64,000 bases of DNA, taken from contig NZ_LQBP01000005.1 of assembly GCF_001507545.1 (NCBI RefSeq), forward strand, positions 1 through 64,000, in the 5' to 3' direction. A program made the translations under genes and the position numbers. The stretch comes from Ruegeria profundi. GTDB taxonomy: Bacteria; Pseudomonadota; Alphaproteobacteria; Rhodobacterales; Rhodobacteraceae. Shown in pieces: positions 33,882 to 42,700 of this stretch; positions within the stretch are counted from its first letter, which is position 1; every line of letters begins with the position of its first letter. The notes below the pieces were generated by a model. The model did no database searches, was not told where the DNA came from, and was given only the letters and a program-made list of their open reading frames with translations.

Positions 33882-34044
33882 CATTTTTCATCGCAGACCC
33901 TGCTGCCCTGACAGGGTTGAACGGGCCAAAAATCGCTCTTTATCATATAGGCAGCGGCAACCCTTTCGCGCCCCAGCGGTCTTGGATAAGACGGTTGCAG
34001 CGCCGTCAGAGCTTAGTCTGACGCAATTAACCAGGAGCGCATTC

Positions 34045-34473
34045 ATGAAGTATCGTCGTCCGGTGTTTGCAGCTCTTTTCTGCGCGCTGCCTTTTGCGGT
34101 TCAAGCTCAATCCACGCAAGATGCGTCGGGGCTAATGATTGAGCTGAATGCAGTAGAAACTGTCGAAGGTGCCTGTCGGCTGACTTTTCTGGTCGAAAAC
34201 GAAACTGAAACCGCGATTGATACTGCCGATTACCAGGTGGTGATCTTCGATGCCTCGGGTGTGTTTGAACGCCTGACCCTTTTTGCGTTCAGGGATCTCC
34301 CGGCGCAGCGTCCGCGCGTGCGCCAGTTCGATGTGCGCGGCCTGTCCTGTGAAAACCTCGGGCGCGTTCTGATAAATGGGTTAAGCGGTTGTACCGTCGA
34401 AGGCGCAGAAAGCGATATCTGCGACGAAACACCGACCCTGAACAGCCGTACAGAAGTGGAGCTTTTGGGATGA
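34045..34473 (+). CDS. periplasmic protein of unknown function in a TonB operon
   Basis: A 142-residue protein with a Sec signal (RRPVFAALFCALPFAVQAQ) and a beta-rich mature domain (EGACRLTFLVENETETAID, DYQVVIFDASGVFERL). Four cysteines in the mature part (in EGACRL, LSCEN, SGCTVE and DICDE) could make two disulfides. The immunoglobulin-like strand pattern suggests a ligand- or protein-binding role. It overlaps the downstream TolQ/ExbB gene by ATGA, so it is part of the same operon, probably as an accessory of the energy-transducing complex. The ATG at 34045 follows a good CAGGAG site. No named family recognised. Confidence 0.7.
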   Translation: MKYRRPVFAALFCALPFAVQAQSTQDASGLMIELNAVETVEGACRLTFLVENETETAIDTADYQVVIFDASGVFERLTLFAFRDLPAQRPRVRQFDVRGLSCENLGRVLINGLSGCTVEGAESDICDETPTLNSRTEVELLG

Positions 34474-35135
34474 GTTTTCTTGACGCCCTGCGCGAAATCC
34501 TGGCCCTGGGCGGGCCGGTGGTGGCAGTCCTGATCGCGATGTCAGTGGTGACGCTGGCCGTCACGTTTTACAAGCTTTGGCAATTCGCCGCATCAGGTGT
34601 AGGGCGGCACCGGGTGCTATCGCAGGCGTTGCAGGCTTGGGACGCCGGGGACAAACAGGCCGCCCGCGCGCGGTTGGCAGAAAGCCACAGCTATCTTGCA
34701 CCGCTGGTCGGTGTTGCAATGGATGCGCCTGACACGCCCGGTTTGGATCAGCGATTGGACGCTGAGGCGGGGCTGGCGCTGGCCGGGCTTGAACGCGGCT
34801 TTCGCCTTCTGGACACGGTGGCGCAACTGGCGCCCTTGCTGGGTTTGTTCGGAACCGTGTTGGGCATGATCGAAGCATTCCGTAGCCTGCAAGCTGCGGG
34901 CTCCTCGGTCGACCCCTCGCTGTTGGCGGGGGGTATCTGGGTGGCGCTGGTAACGACCGCCGTGGGGCTTGCCGTGGCGATGCCGACCTCGATGGTGTTG
35001 TCATGGTTCGAAAGCCGTACCGCGCGCGAACGGGTTTTTGCCGATAAGGCGTTGCGCACCGTTCTGGTGCCGGGGCAAGCGATCCCGTTGACCGAAGACG
35101 CGCAGAGCATGGCGACCACGCCCGGACATGCGTAA
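34470..35135 (+). CDS. exbB: MotA/TolQ/ExbB proton-channel protein
   Basis: A 221-residue inner-membrane protein with three spans: LALGGPVVAVLIAMSVVTLA, then a cytoplasmic domain, then LAPLLGLFGTVLGMIEAFR and WVALVTTAVGLAVAMPTSMV. The last two are the conserved TolQ/ExbB channel motifs. It forms the pentameric stator that uses the proton gradient to drive ExbD and TonB. Starts by ATGA overlap with the periplasmic protein and overlaps the first ExbD gene by 8 bp. Whether it serves a TonB or a Tol system is settled by the downstream TonB-like protein and the lack of tolA, tolB and pal. Confidence 0.9.
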   Translation: MSFLDALREILALGGPVVAVLIAMSVVTLAVTFYKLWQFAASGVGRHRVLSQALQAWDAGDKQAARARLAESHSYLAPLVGVAMDAPDTPGLDQRLDAEAGLALAGLERGFRLLDTVAQLAPLLGLFGTVLGMIEAFRSLQAAGSSVDPSLLAGGIWVALVTTAVGLAVAMPTSMVLSWFESRTARERVFADKALRTVLVPGQAIPLTEDAQSMATTPGHA

Positions 35136-35493
35136 CATCGCACCATTTGTCAGACGGCCGCTGGCGATGACGCCGCTCATCGACGTGATCTTTCTGCTGT
35201 TGTTGTTTTTCATGCTGACCTCAACCTTTTCCAAATATGGTGAGATTGAGTTGAGCAACGCGACAGCCGGTGGCGCGACGTCTGACGTGCCTCAGGACCG
35301 AGCGTTTGTTCAGTTGGGGGCTGACAGGCTGGTTCTGAACGGTGCGCCGGTAACACTGGACGACCTGACGGCGCAGGTGACAACAGGTCAGGTGTTGATC
35401 GACCTTGATCCCGACACAACGGCACAGAGGCTGGTGGACGTGCTGGTTCTGCTGCGCGGGCGTGAAGGTCTGAGTGTCTTGGTGCTGGAATGA
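35128..35493 (+). CDS. exbD: ExbD-type protein with the proton-carrying Asp
   Basis: A 121-residue protein with one membrane helix, TPLIDVIFLLLLFFMLTSTF, and a periplasmic domain ending SVLVLE. Asp19 in the helix (P-L-I-D-V) is the residue that carries protons in ExbD and TolR. The periplasmic part shows the usual ExbD arrangement with VLIDLDPDTTAQRLVDVL. It overlaps the ExbB gene and the second ExbD gene, so all are co-translated. The two ExbD proteins probably pair as a dimer inside the ExbB pentamer. Confidence 0.9.
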   Translation: MRNIAPFVRRPLAMTPLIDVIFLLLLFFMLTSTFSKYGEIELSNATAGGATSDVPQDRAFVQLGADRLVLNGAPVTLDDLTAQVTTGQVLIDLDPDTTAQRLVDVLVLLRGREGLSVLVLE

Positions 35494-35867
35494 TCCGCTA
35501 TAGCCGCCCCCGCCGCAAACGCGACTCGACTATTGCGCTGATCAATGTCGTGTTTCTGATGCTGATCTTTTTCTTGATCGCGGGTACGGTGGCGACGCCT
35601 TTGGACCCAGACCTGAATCTTGTCGAAACATCTGAACTTGAGGGGCGCGAGCCGCCCGACGCGCTGGTGCTGCATCGGGATGGGCGGCTCAGCTTTCGGG
35701 GCACGCCAGTAGACCCCGAAGCCTACATGGCTGGGCGCGACCCCGGACCGGTGCGTATCGTTCCTGATCGTGACGCATCAGGTGCCCGCCTGATGGAGGT
35801 GACAGGCGCGCTGCGCCGACTTGGAGCAACATCGGTGTTTGTGGTCACTGAAAAGGCACTGGAATGA
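35490..35867 (+). CDS. second ExbD-type protein, Asp replaced by Asn
   Basis: A 125-residue protein with the ExbD layout: a basic N terminus (RYSRPRRKRD), one helix (TIALINVVFLMLIFFLIAG) and a periplasmic domain ending TSVFVVTEKALE. The helix has Asn19 at the place of the proton-carrying Asp19 of its neighbour, so it cannot carry protons in the same way. It starts within an ATGA overlap with the first ExbD and overlaps the TonB-like gene by 4 bp. A mixed ExbD dimer with one active and one silent subunit would fit; a separate structural role is another possibility. Confidence 0.85.
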   Translation: MIRYSRPRRKRDSTIALINVVFLMLIFFLIAGTVATPLDPDLNLVETSELEGREPPDALVLHRDGRLSFRGTPVDPEAYMAGRDPGPVRIVPDRDASGARLMEVTGALRRLGATSVFVVTEKALE

Positions 35868-37009
35868 TCCGGGGGTCCGTGATCGTTGCGGGCTTTGCTG
35901 CTCTGCTGTCGTTGCTGTTGCACCTGATGGGGCTAAGTCTGACCGCGCCCAGATTGGCAGGCCAGCCAACCGCCAGCGGCGCGCCAGATAAGGTTGAACT
36001 TGGAAGCAGCTTTGAGGATTTGGTCGACGCTGTTGCGGAACCGGTTGAACCGCAACCGGTGGAAGCACCTGAACCGCCTGTCGACGAACCGCCCGAACCC
36101 GCTGAGATTCCGACCAGCGAGGTTCACGTGGCCTCGGACAATCCACAGCGCACATTTGCGCCGGATACGGGTACCTCGGAGGTGTTGCAGCCAGTCGCAC
36201 CCGAGCCGGTCGAGGCTGACGCTCCCGAGTCCGAAGACACCACCGACGGTGACCAGAGCGCCAGTGACGACGCGGACGAGACACCGCCCGAGACCGCCGA
36301 GGCTGTTGAACCACCCGAGGGCAACCCAGAAGTTACCGAGCCGGTCAATGAGGTCCCCGTCGCATCCCAACCTGCTGAGACCGAACAGCTTGCCGCCCTG
36401 CCGGACCCGACCGACGAAACCGTGCCATCGGTCGTTCCCGTTGTTCCGTTGGAAAGCGAAACGGAGGAGGCCGAAATTGCCGCAACGCCGGTCGAGCCAG
36501 TGCCAGATACATCCGAGAACACTGAAAGCTCAGAGCTGGCCGTAACCTCTTCGATCCGCCCGCCGCTTTCGGATCGCCCTTCGCAGCCTGACCGTCAGGG
36601 AACACTGAACAGAGCCCGTGATTTTAGTGCCCTTCGGTTCCCGTCCCGTGAAATCGAGTCTCCTCTGACCACCTACAGGCGCCGGGGTGTCGATACATTC
36701 ACCTCGGGCGATAGCGGAACCCGGTCTGGCGGGCGCGGACCTGGAAACTCGGACAGAACCAATTACGCCGGGCGGGTTCTGGTTCACTTGAACCGCGCAC
36801 CGATCGTTTACACGGCGGCACGCGGGTTTGCGAAAGTGTTTTTTGAAATCAACCCGGACGGAACCCTTGCCTGGGTTGATGTCGTTGACAGTAATGGCAC
36901 GCCGGATGTCGAGCGCGCCGCCAAGGCGCAGGTCCGCGCGGCCTCACCCTTTCCAAAACCACCCGGAGGCGTGAGCCGCAAACTGTCCTTTGTGTATTCC
37001 AGCAACTAA
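35864..37009 (+). CDS. tonB: TonB-family energy transducer
   Basis: A 381-residue protein with one N-terminal membrane helix (VIVAGFAALLSLLLHLMGL), a long low-complexity periplasmic linker rich in Pro, Glu and Val (about 40-240), and a C-terminal TonB domain (about 295-381) with FFEINPDGTLAWVDVVDSNG and AASPFPKPPGG near its end. This transmits force from ExbB-ExbD to outer-membrane receptors. The linker is more acidic than the Pro-Lys linker of E. coli TonB. Fully coupled to the ExbD gene. No TonB-dependent receptor lies in the window; a porin follows after 370 bp. Confidence 0.88.
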   Translation: MIRGSVIVAGFAALLSLLLHLMGLSLTAPRLAGQPTASGAPDKVELGSSFEDLVDAVAEPVEPQPVEAPEPPVDEPPEPAEIPTSEVHVASDNPQRTFAPDTGTSEVLQPVAPEPVEADAPESEDTTDGDQSASDDADETPPETAEAVEPPEGNPEVTEPVNEVPVASQPAETEQLAALPDPTDETVPSVVPVVPLESETEEAEIAATPVEPVPDTSENTESSELAVTSSIRPPLSDRPSQPDRQGTLNRARDFSALRFPSREIESPLTTYRRRGVDTFTSGDSGTRSGGRGPGNSDRTNYAGRVLVHLNRAPIVYTAARGFAKVFFEINPDGTLAWVDVVDSNGTPDVERAAKAQVRAASPFPKPPGGVSRKLSFVYSSN

Positions 37010-37380
37010 TCGGACGCGCCGGTCTCAAACTGATTCGACATAGCTTCCGCCTTTGGTTGGGGCGGTTCTTTCCTCGCGCAAATGTGTTTTTTTTCGACGA
37101 AAACGCGAGCAGCGAGCCAAATGTTATTGTTTTGTAAATTTAAAGACCAATGACCGTTTTTCTGCATTCAACTTCTTGTTAAAAGATCGTGAAATCCTTC
37201 AAGTAATTGAAAATAAACAATTAAGAGAATTTCTCGTCTTAGGTCGTATGCAAAGGTGCAACGCAGGTTTCGCGCCGAGACGTTCAACAATTCCTGTGCG
37301 GTTGCCTGACCATCGAGTTTGTTCGATTAGGCAGTCCGTCACGCTCTGTGGCGACTCCTCTCAAAGTAAATGGAACTACC
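37010..37380. promoter_or_regulatory. control region upstream of the porin gene
   Basis: 371 bases with a distinctly AT-rich core (about 37080-37240), fitting a strong promoter and long leader for an abundant porin. A CTCGCG...CGCGAG inverted pair near 37073-37112 may end the TonB transcript, but its loop is long. No exact promoter is assigned. Confidence 0.4.
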
Positions 37381-38403
37381 ATGAAAAAGATTCTCATTGC
37401 ATCGGCCGCTCTGATGGCGACTGCAAGCGTTGCAGCGGCTGAATCCGGCGTCAAATTTGGCGGCTACGCCCGTTTTGGTCTTGGCTACGTCGAAGACCGT
37501 ACCGGCACCGTCGAAAACTTCAACACAGTTGGCGGCGTAATCACGTCCACTGATACCGCCACTGTCGATACCGATAACACCGCCCTGATATCGCGGTTCC
37601 GCCTGAGCATTGACGGCTTCACCGAGACGGACAGTGGTGTTCGCTTTGAGGCTCGTGTTCGCTTGCAAGCCGACGACACCCCTTCGACCGGCGAACAGCA
37701 AAAGGCTGGTCTGAACGGCGCTCGCTTCTCGGTCATCTACGGTGGTCTGCGTGTTGATGCCGGTAACGTTGCTGGTTCGTTCGACAACTTGGACGACTAT
37801 TTCGGCACCGAAATCGGCCTGGAAGACTTCCTGGGGCAGTATTCGGGCGTGAACTACAGCTTCCTCGAGTACACCTCGACCGGCTCTGGCGCGAACGCTG
37901 TATTTGTCAAATATAGCGTCGGTGATTTGTCCGTATACGGATCGTATGACCAAAATACGATTGCTGTTAACGGCGGAAAAGACAGTGCAGACCGTTGGGA
38001 CGTCGGCGCGAGCTACACTTTTAACGACATCATTACTGCATCGTTGCTCTACGGTGAAACCGACCTCGCAACTGGCGGTGATGAAAGCCTGGCCCTCTTC
38101 ACCTTGGGTGTAGATATGGGAGATTTCTACGGCACACTGTTCTTGGCCGATGATGATGTTGAAAATGACGACGAAGACGGCACGGCGTACGGTTTCTCGG
38201 TTGCCTACAACGTAGGTGCTGCGACCACGCTGGAACTGGCATACGGTGACGGTTCGGCTGATGATGACCAGCGTTTCATCGGTGTCGGCGCAATCTATGA
38301 TCTGGGTGGCGGCGCGTCTCTGCGCGGCGGTGTCGGCGAGATCAAAGATGGCGATGAGGACGGTATTATCCGTGCCGACTTGGGTGTCCGGTTCAACTTC
38401 TAA
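37381..38403 (+). CDS. outer-membrane porin
   Basis: A 340-residue porin. The signal peptide MKKILIASAALMATASVAAA is followed by VKFGGYARFGLGY, alternating beta strands, acidic turn segments (VENDDEDGTAY) and the C-terminal strand ending LGVRFNF with a terminal Phe, the usual mark for assembly by Bam. This is the Gram-negative porin type common in Rhodobacterales. The ATG at 37381 with the signal peptide is the clear start. The gene is flanked by its own leader and a strong terminator, so it is a single-gene unit and is likely highly expressed. Confidence 0.93.
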   Translation: MKKILIASAALMATASVAAAESGVKFGGYARFGLGYVEDRTGTVENFNTVGGVITSTDTATVDTDNTALISRFRLSIDGFTETDSGVRFEARVRLQADDTPSTGEQQKAGLNGARFSVIYGGLRVDAGNVAGSFDNLDDYFGTEIGLEDFLGQYSGVNYSFLEYTSTGSGANAVFVKYSVGDLSVYGSYDQNTIAVNGGKDSADRWDVGASYTFNDIITASLLYGETDLATGGDESLALFTLGVDMGDFYGTLFLADDDVENDDEDGTAYGFSVAYNVGAATTLELAYGDGSADDDQRFIGVGAIYDLGGGASLRGGVGEIKDGDEDGIIRADLGVRFNF

Positions 38404-38428
38404 GTTGACCTAAGCTGAATATGTGAAA

Positions 38429-38456
38429 GGGCGGGTTTTTGAACCCGCCCTTTTTT
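38429..38456 (+). terminator. intrinsic terminator of the porin gene
   Basis: A perfect 9-bp stem, GGGCGGGTT (38429-38437) with AACCCGCCC (38442-38450), a four-base loop, and six T residues (38451-38456). It lies 26 bp after the porin stop and just beyond the end of the convergent DUF3833 operon, for which it could also act in reverse, though with a weaker U-run. Confidence 0.95.
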
Positions 38457-38460
38457 CTGC

Positions 38461-39003
38461 TTATTTCTTTTCAAAAAACAAGATAACTTCGCCCAGACGG
38501 ACCCCGAAGCGCGAGACATAGGCGCGGTTCAGCAGACGATCATCCGTCAGCAGCCACATCCAATCGTCGAAGTTCACGCGCATCGTTCCGTCTTTGACCG
38601 GTAGATCGATCTTATATTTCCAATTGAACGTATCGCCACGCTCGATCCCGCTGGCGGTGCCCAGAACGCCGGGTGCGGTACCGGTCCAGGTGTCTTCGCC
38701 GGTTTTGGTCAATGTCCAGATGCGTTGTTCGGTGGCACCATCATCATAGACGAAATCCTCGACCAAGGTCAGGGTTTCGCCATCCCAGGTTCCGTCAATG
38801 TCGACAGTAAAGCGGCGGGGTACATTGCCCAGAACATCCTGAAACTGACCGTAGGCAACAGTTTTTCCTTCAAAGAACTCTTCAAGGTTCAGTTGCCGGT
38901 CGGACAGAAATGTCTTGGGGACGCGCGGTTTCGCGGAACAGGCGGCCAAAGCCGCAAGCCCCGCGATGGCAAAACCCAGGATCAGAACGCGGCGAGCAAT
39001 CAT
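38461..39003 (-). CDS. DUF3833-family lipoprotein
   Basis: A 180-residue protein whose N terminus (VLILGFAIAGLAALAACSAK) ends in a lipobox with Cys22, so it is a lipoprotein. The mature part fits DUF3833: LNLEEFFEGKTVAYGQFQD, VDIDGTWDGETLTLVEDFVY, a W-x-G segment and NFDDWMWLLTDDRLLNRAYVSRFGVRLGEV. DUF3833 proteins occur beside FAD oxidoreductases and cyclopropane-synthase-like genes in lipid-modification clusters of several proteobacteria. It is the last gene of the ECF-promoter operon and overlaps the preceding DUF3833 gene by 4 bp. Function unknown. Confidence 0.88.
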   Translation of the reverse strand: MIARRVLILGFAIAGLAALAACSAKPRVPKTFLSDRQLNLEEFFEGKTVAYGQFQDVLGNVPRRFTVDIDGTWDGETLTLVEDFVYDDGATEQRIWTLTKTGEDTWTGTAPGVLGTASGIERGDTFNWKYKIDLPVKDGTMRVNFDDWMWLLTDDRLLNRAYVSRFGVRLGEVILFFEKK

Positions 39004-39617
39004 TGAACGACCCTCGACTCTGCCGCCGCGTCATATCCGTTGGTACCGCTGACATGGGCGGTTTTGGTTTCCGGTGCCGGACGCATTGTAGCAACCAGTT
39101 CAGCAACCTTGAGGCCAAACTTGCGCATTTCCGAACGGTTCATGATCACGCCATTTTCGGTCAGATACATCCAATCAGTGACATCCAGCGTGTGCCCGCC
39201 CGCGTCCTGCGGCAGGATGATGCGATAGGTTAGCTTGACGGTCGAACCCGATATGGTTCCTTTGCCTTCGCCCACGATATCATCTGCCGTGGCGGTAAAC
39301 GTGTTGCCGGTCCCAAGCGTCAGATGCCATTTCCGTGTCATTTTCTTGCCGTTGGAATAGGTGAAATACTCGGCCAGTGTACCGGTGTTTCCATTCCATT
39401 CCCCGACCATGCGGGCGACGAAACTGTTCGACATTTTGCCATTGGGCCCATAGATCAACCCTTCGGACAGTATTTCGCCGGTCAGAACCTCTTTCATTCT
39501 GAACTCGGGGCCGGTGCCGGAATAATCGGTGGGCGATTGCGATCTGAAGCTCAGGAAACGGTTCTTGGAAACTAAAAGAACGAGGATTGCGAGCAAGAAA
39601 ACAACAAGCGTATTCAT
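39000..39617 (-). CDS. DUF3833-family protein, membrane-anchored
   Basis: A 205-residue paralogue of the neighbouring lipoprotein with an N-terminal hydrophobic helix (NTLVVFLLAILVLLVSKNRF) but no lipobox, so it is probably anchored by this helix. Shared family pieces are LTGEILSEGLIYGPNGKMSNSF, GEWNGNTGTLAEYFTYSNG and DVTDWMYLTENGVIMNRSEMRKFG. Starts and stops overlap by 4 bp on both sides, so it is co-translated with the MFS carrier and the lipoprotein. Two different DUF3833 proteins in tandem may sit at the two membranes; that is inferred. Confidence 0.85.
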   Translation of the reverse strand: MNTLVVFLLAILVLLVSKNRFLSFRSQSPTDYSGTGPEFRMKEVLTGEILSEGLIYGPNGKMSNSFVARMVGEWNGNTGTLAEYFTYSNGKKMTRKWHLTLGTGNTFTATADDIVGEGKGTISGSTVKLTYRIILPQDAGGHTLDVTDWMYLTENGVIMNRSEMRKFGLKVAELVATMRPAPETKTAHVSGTNGYDAAAESRVVQ

Positions 39618-40840
39618 TTGGCTGTAACCTCCGTGGGCAACGTCAGGACCAACCCGAACGCGCCAAGTTTCAGGATGCAGGGCAGTACGGCATACGCGAT
39701 GGTGAGTGTCCGCAAAGCTTCGGCGGAATTCGCCTGCCCCGGCGTGAAACCGCTGCGTTCCAGCAACGGCAGGGTGAAAAAGGCAGCAAGCGCAAGGCCC
39801 AGCTTGCCTGCAAATGACCAGATGCCAAACGCGGCCGAGGCGTTCAGCCCTGCACGTGTCAACACGACTGAAAACATGGCAGGCAGCACTACCATATCCG
39901 CCCCAAGCGCGGCACCCGAGGCGAAGCAGATAAGGGCAAAGCCTGTCAGGTCCCCCGCCGACAACATCGCTGCACCGACAAAACCGGCGATCGACAGGGG
40001 CATGGCAATCATCAATGTCTGTTTCGCGCCAATCCAGTTGCTGAGTTTAGCCCAGATCGGCACGGTCGCCCCCGCGCTTAGGAAAAACAAGATCAACAGC
40101 GGTCCGGCCTTGCCGGGCAGTTGCAGGCGGTCCTCAACAAAGAACAGAAACAGAGTTGATGTGATGGCGACTGGCAGGCTGTTAATCAGCGCCAGAAACA
40201 AAAGGCGCAGCGCGCCGGCTTGACCAAGCCCCGCAAATGACAACCCTTCACCTGTGATCGGTGCGCGACGCCACATCGGAAGCGTCATGATCAGGGTGAA
40301 GATCGCCAACAATCCTAGAAACAGGCCAAACGCGGGATAGCCTTGTGCGCTGGCCCCCAATGCCACGAACAAGGTCGGGGCGCTGGCAGCAAGAACAACT
40401 CCGGTCAATTGTCCTCCTTCGCGCCAGGCGGCCAGTGTCATAAGTTCCTTCGGGTCAGTGCGTTTTGCCAAGGTCGCGCTTCGGCCATACAACAATATGG
40501 TGCCCACGCTGTAGGCCGAGAACAAAAGGATCAAAACAGACACTAATGCAGCGATACTTGCCCCCTCGGGTAAACCAAATAGCAAGGGAAAACCCAGCGC
40601 CAGTCCAAACGCAGCGACAGCAGCAAACAGGGCTTGCGCGCGCGGCCAACGGTCGATGGCCCAACCGATAAGCGGATCCTGCACCAGATCGACCAGTCGG
40701 ATTACCAGCAGAACGGTACCGATCACAGCCAATCCGATACCCAGATTAACGGCGGCAAATCGCGGCAAATGGATATACAGCGGAATACCTGCTGCCGCCA
40801 ACATCAGGGCGTATAGGCTGACCCGGGGGTAAAGCATCAC
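39614..40840 (-). CDS. MFS transporter, GPH/MelB-like
   Basis: A 408-residue transporter with twelve hydrophobic segments. The motif LVIRLVDLVQDPLIGWAIDRWPRAQ matches the cation-sugar symporter (GPH) family, where the DxxxDPxxGxxxD segment lies between helices 2 and 3. Sugar transport is unlikely in this operon; a lipid or small hydrophobic intermediate is possible. It overlaps the chalcone-isomerase-like gene and the first DUF3833 gene by 4 bp each. Substrate unknown. Confidence 0.85.
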   Translation of the reverse strand: MMLYPRVSLYALMLAAAGIPLYIHLPRFAAVNLGIGLAVIGTVLLVIRLVDLVQDPLIGWAIDRWPRAQALFAAVAAFGLALGFPLLFGLPEGASIAALVSVLILLFSAYSVGTILLYGRSATLAKRTDPKELMTLAAWREGGQLTGVVLAASAPTLFVALGASAQGYPAFGLFLGLLAIFTLIMTLPMWRRAPITGEGLSFAGLGQAGALRLLFLALINSLPVAITSTLFLFFVEDRLQLPGKAGPLLILFFLSAGATVPIWAKLSNWIGAKQTLMIAMPLSIAGFVGAAMLSAGDLTGFALICFASGAALGADMVVLPAMFSVVLTRAGLNASAAFGIWSFAGKLGLALAAFFTLPLLERSGFTPGQANSAEALRTLTIAYAVLPCILKLGAFGLVLTLPTEVTAK

Positions 40841-41382
40841 TGGCCTTTCAATTGCCGGGTGAAGCTGGCTGATCTTGTGTCATTGCCAAGGAAGATGGAC
40901 ATGAAGGCCCGCTTGGCCCCCGGGTAGGACAGGGTGCAGGTTTTTTGGCCGTTGCGCCAAAATCCAACCTGGTTCGCACCTTCCGAGATGGCGACGTAGT
41001 TATCGCCCCGGCTCACGCCTTGGAAACACTGCTCCAATTGACCTGCGGTGGGCGCAGGGTTGCCCTGGCGCGCCATCTCATCCAGTGTCGACTCGACCAG
41101 GGCTTTTTGTTTCAGGTTCTTTCGGTAGGTCAGTTGAATCCCAAAATCTTCATTCCAATTGAACGCGTCACCCTGAGAGGTGAAAAGCTTGGCGTCGTAA
41201 ACCGGTACACCCAAAAATCGAAACGTCGCGCTGCCCTTGAGCTGCGCGTCAGAAAGCGTCTGATTGATAGGAGACGCAGCAAGCCCGCCCGGAGCCAGTA
41301 TCACCAAGGAAACTAGCACCGTACGGCAAGCGTCAGGTATCAGCCTATGCAGGAATGACCGGGTCTTTTTCAAGCGTTCCAT
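40837..41382 (-). CDS. chalcone-isomerase-like periplasmic protein
   Basis: A 181-residue protein with an N-terminal hydrophobic signal (RTVLVSLVILAPGGLAAS) and a chalcone-isomerase-like domain: LKGSATFRFLGVPVYDAKLFTSQG, LTYRKNLKQKALVESTLDEMARQG, CFQGVSRGDNYVAISE, AFMSIFLGND. In bacteria this fold binds fatty acids rather than making flavonoids. It overlaps the FAD oxidoreductase by 38 bp and the MFS gene by 4 bp. A carrier role for a modified lipid between membranes is a reasonable guess. ATG 41382 is preferred over 41412. Confidence 0.85.
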   Translation of the reverse strand: MERLKKTRSFLHRLIPDACRTVLVSLVILAPGGLAASPINQTLSDAQLKGSATFRFLGVPVYDAKLFTSQGDAFNWNEDFGIQLTYRKNLKQKALVESTLDEMARQGNPAPTAGQLEQCFQGVSRGDNYVAISEGANQVGFWRNGQKTCTLSYPGAKRAFMSIFLGNDTRSASFTRQLKGQ

Positions 41383-42667
41383 TGTCAGCTCCGAGTGTTT
41401 GCGGGGTGCCATTCAGACGCTCAACAACATGCATCGCGCTGGCAATCCCATCTTCGTGAAAGCCGTGCCGATTGTAGGCGCCGGCAAACCAAGTTCGGTT
41501 CTGTCCCTGCATCTCGCGGATTTGTCCCTGGGCTTTCAGGGCGGCTTTGTCGAATACCGGATGGGCAAATTCGACCTTGTCATAGATTTTATCCGCGGGA
41601 ATTTCCGATGACGCGTTCAGCGTCACGAACAGCGGATCGCTGTCCGGAATGTTCTGTAGCCGGTTCATCCAATATGTCACGCCGACGTTTCCGGCTTGTG
41701 ACCTATAGGTCCAGCTTGACCAGCAGGCGCGCCGCCGTGGCATCTGGCCCGGGTCACAGTGCAAAATCGCGGTGTTGGGCTGATAACGGATAGACCCTAA
41801 TGCGGCCTTTTCTGCATCCGTTGCGGCCTCACCTAGAATCGACAGCGATTGATCGGAATGAGTGGCGAGAATGATCTCATCGAACAGATCGGCCTGTCCT
41901 TGGCTGTGTACCGTCACGCCGGTATCGTCCCGGTGAATTTGATCAACCGGGCAGGCCAGGCGTATTTCACTGCCACGCGCCCGCAAAGCAGCATCAATCC
42001 GGCGGACATATTCGATACTTCCGCCTTTGACCGTGTACCACTGATGCTGATTGGCCCGTCCGCTCGCCAACAGGGCATGATTGCGGAAGAACTGCACCAA
42101 AGAGCGGGCCGGGAACTGGTCGACAAACTCCACCGGGGTGGACCAGATGGCGCCACACATGGGCATCAGGTAATTGTGGCGGAACCAATATCCAAGGCGA
42201 AGCTGATCGACCAACTCTCCGATCGTGGTGTCATCATCCTTGGCGGCCTCGGGGGCTTCTTTTCCGAACCGTACAATGTCCGCAATCATCTTGTAATAGG
42301 CCGGCCGCGCAAGGTTGCGTTTCTGCGCCGTCAGGGTGCGCAAGTTGTTCAAACCGTATTCGATGCGGCCATCGTCAATCGTGGCCCCAAAACTCATCTC
42401 AGATTTGATGACCGGCACGTTTAGTTCGTCAAACAGACGTGTCAGATACGGATAGGTGGCATAGTTGAAGACAATAAAACCGGTATCGACCGGCTGATCC
42501 CCGTTCTTGCCAGCAAGCACAGTGCGCGCGTGACCACCAAGCCGCGGCTCGGCCTCAAACACGGTCACGTCGTTGTTTTCTGAAAGATAGTAAGCAGCCG
42601 ACAGACCGGAGATACCTGCACCTACTACTGCGATTTTCTTGCGTACGCCTCGGGTTTCGTCGAACAT
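41345..42667 (-). CDS. FAD-dependent oxidoreductase of a lipid-modification operon
   Basis: A 440-residue amine-oxidase-fold flavoprotein. IAVVGAGISGLSAAYYL and VFEAEPRLGGHARTV form the FAD site; DTGFIVFNYATYPYLTRLFDEL, WYTVKGGSIEYVRRI and WFAGAYNRHGFHEDGIASA are typical of the family that sits beside cyclopropane-fatty-acid-synthase-like genes. It would oxidise an acyl chain, for example as a desaturase in furan-fatty-acid synthesis; that is inferred from family context. ATG 42667 is chosen: a GAGGATGG site lies just before it, and an ECF-type promoter would start transcription about 25 bp upstream. First gene of the five-gene operon. Confidence 0.87.
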   Translation of the reverse strand: MFDETRGVRKKIAVVGAGISGLSAAYYLSENNDVTVFEAEPRLGGHARTVLAGKNGDQPVDTGFIVFNYATYPYLTRLFDELNVPVIKSEMSFGATIDDGRIEYGLNNLRTLTAQKRNLARPAYYKMIADIVRFGKEAPEAAKDDDTTIGELVDQLRLGYWFRHNYLMPMCGAIWSTPVEFVDQFPARSLVQFFRNHALLASGRANQHQWYTVKGGSIEYVRRIDAALRARGSEIRLACPVDQIHRDDTGVTVHSQGQADLFDEIILATHSDQSLSILGEAATDAEKAALGSIRYQPNTAILHCDPGQMPRRRACWSSWTYRSQAGNVGVTYWMNRLQNIPDSDPLFVTLNASSEIPADKIYDKVEFAHPVFDKAALKAQGQIREMQGQNRTWFAGAYNRHGFHEDGIASAMHVVERLNGTPQTLGADNGTLEKDPVIPA

Positions 42668-42700
42668 GCCATCCTCTATATGCGACATTTTACAATAAGA

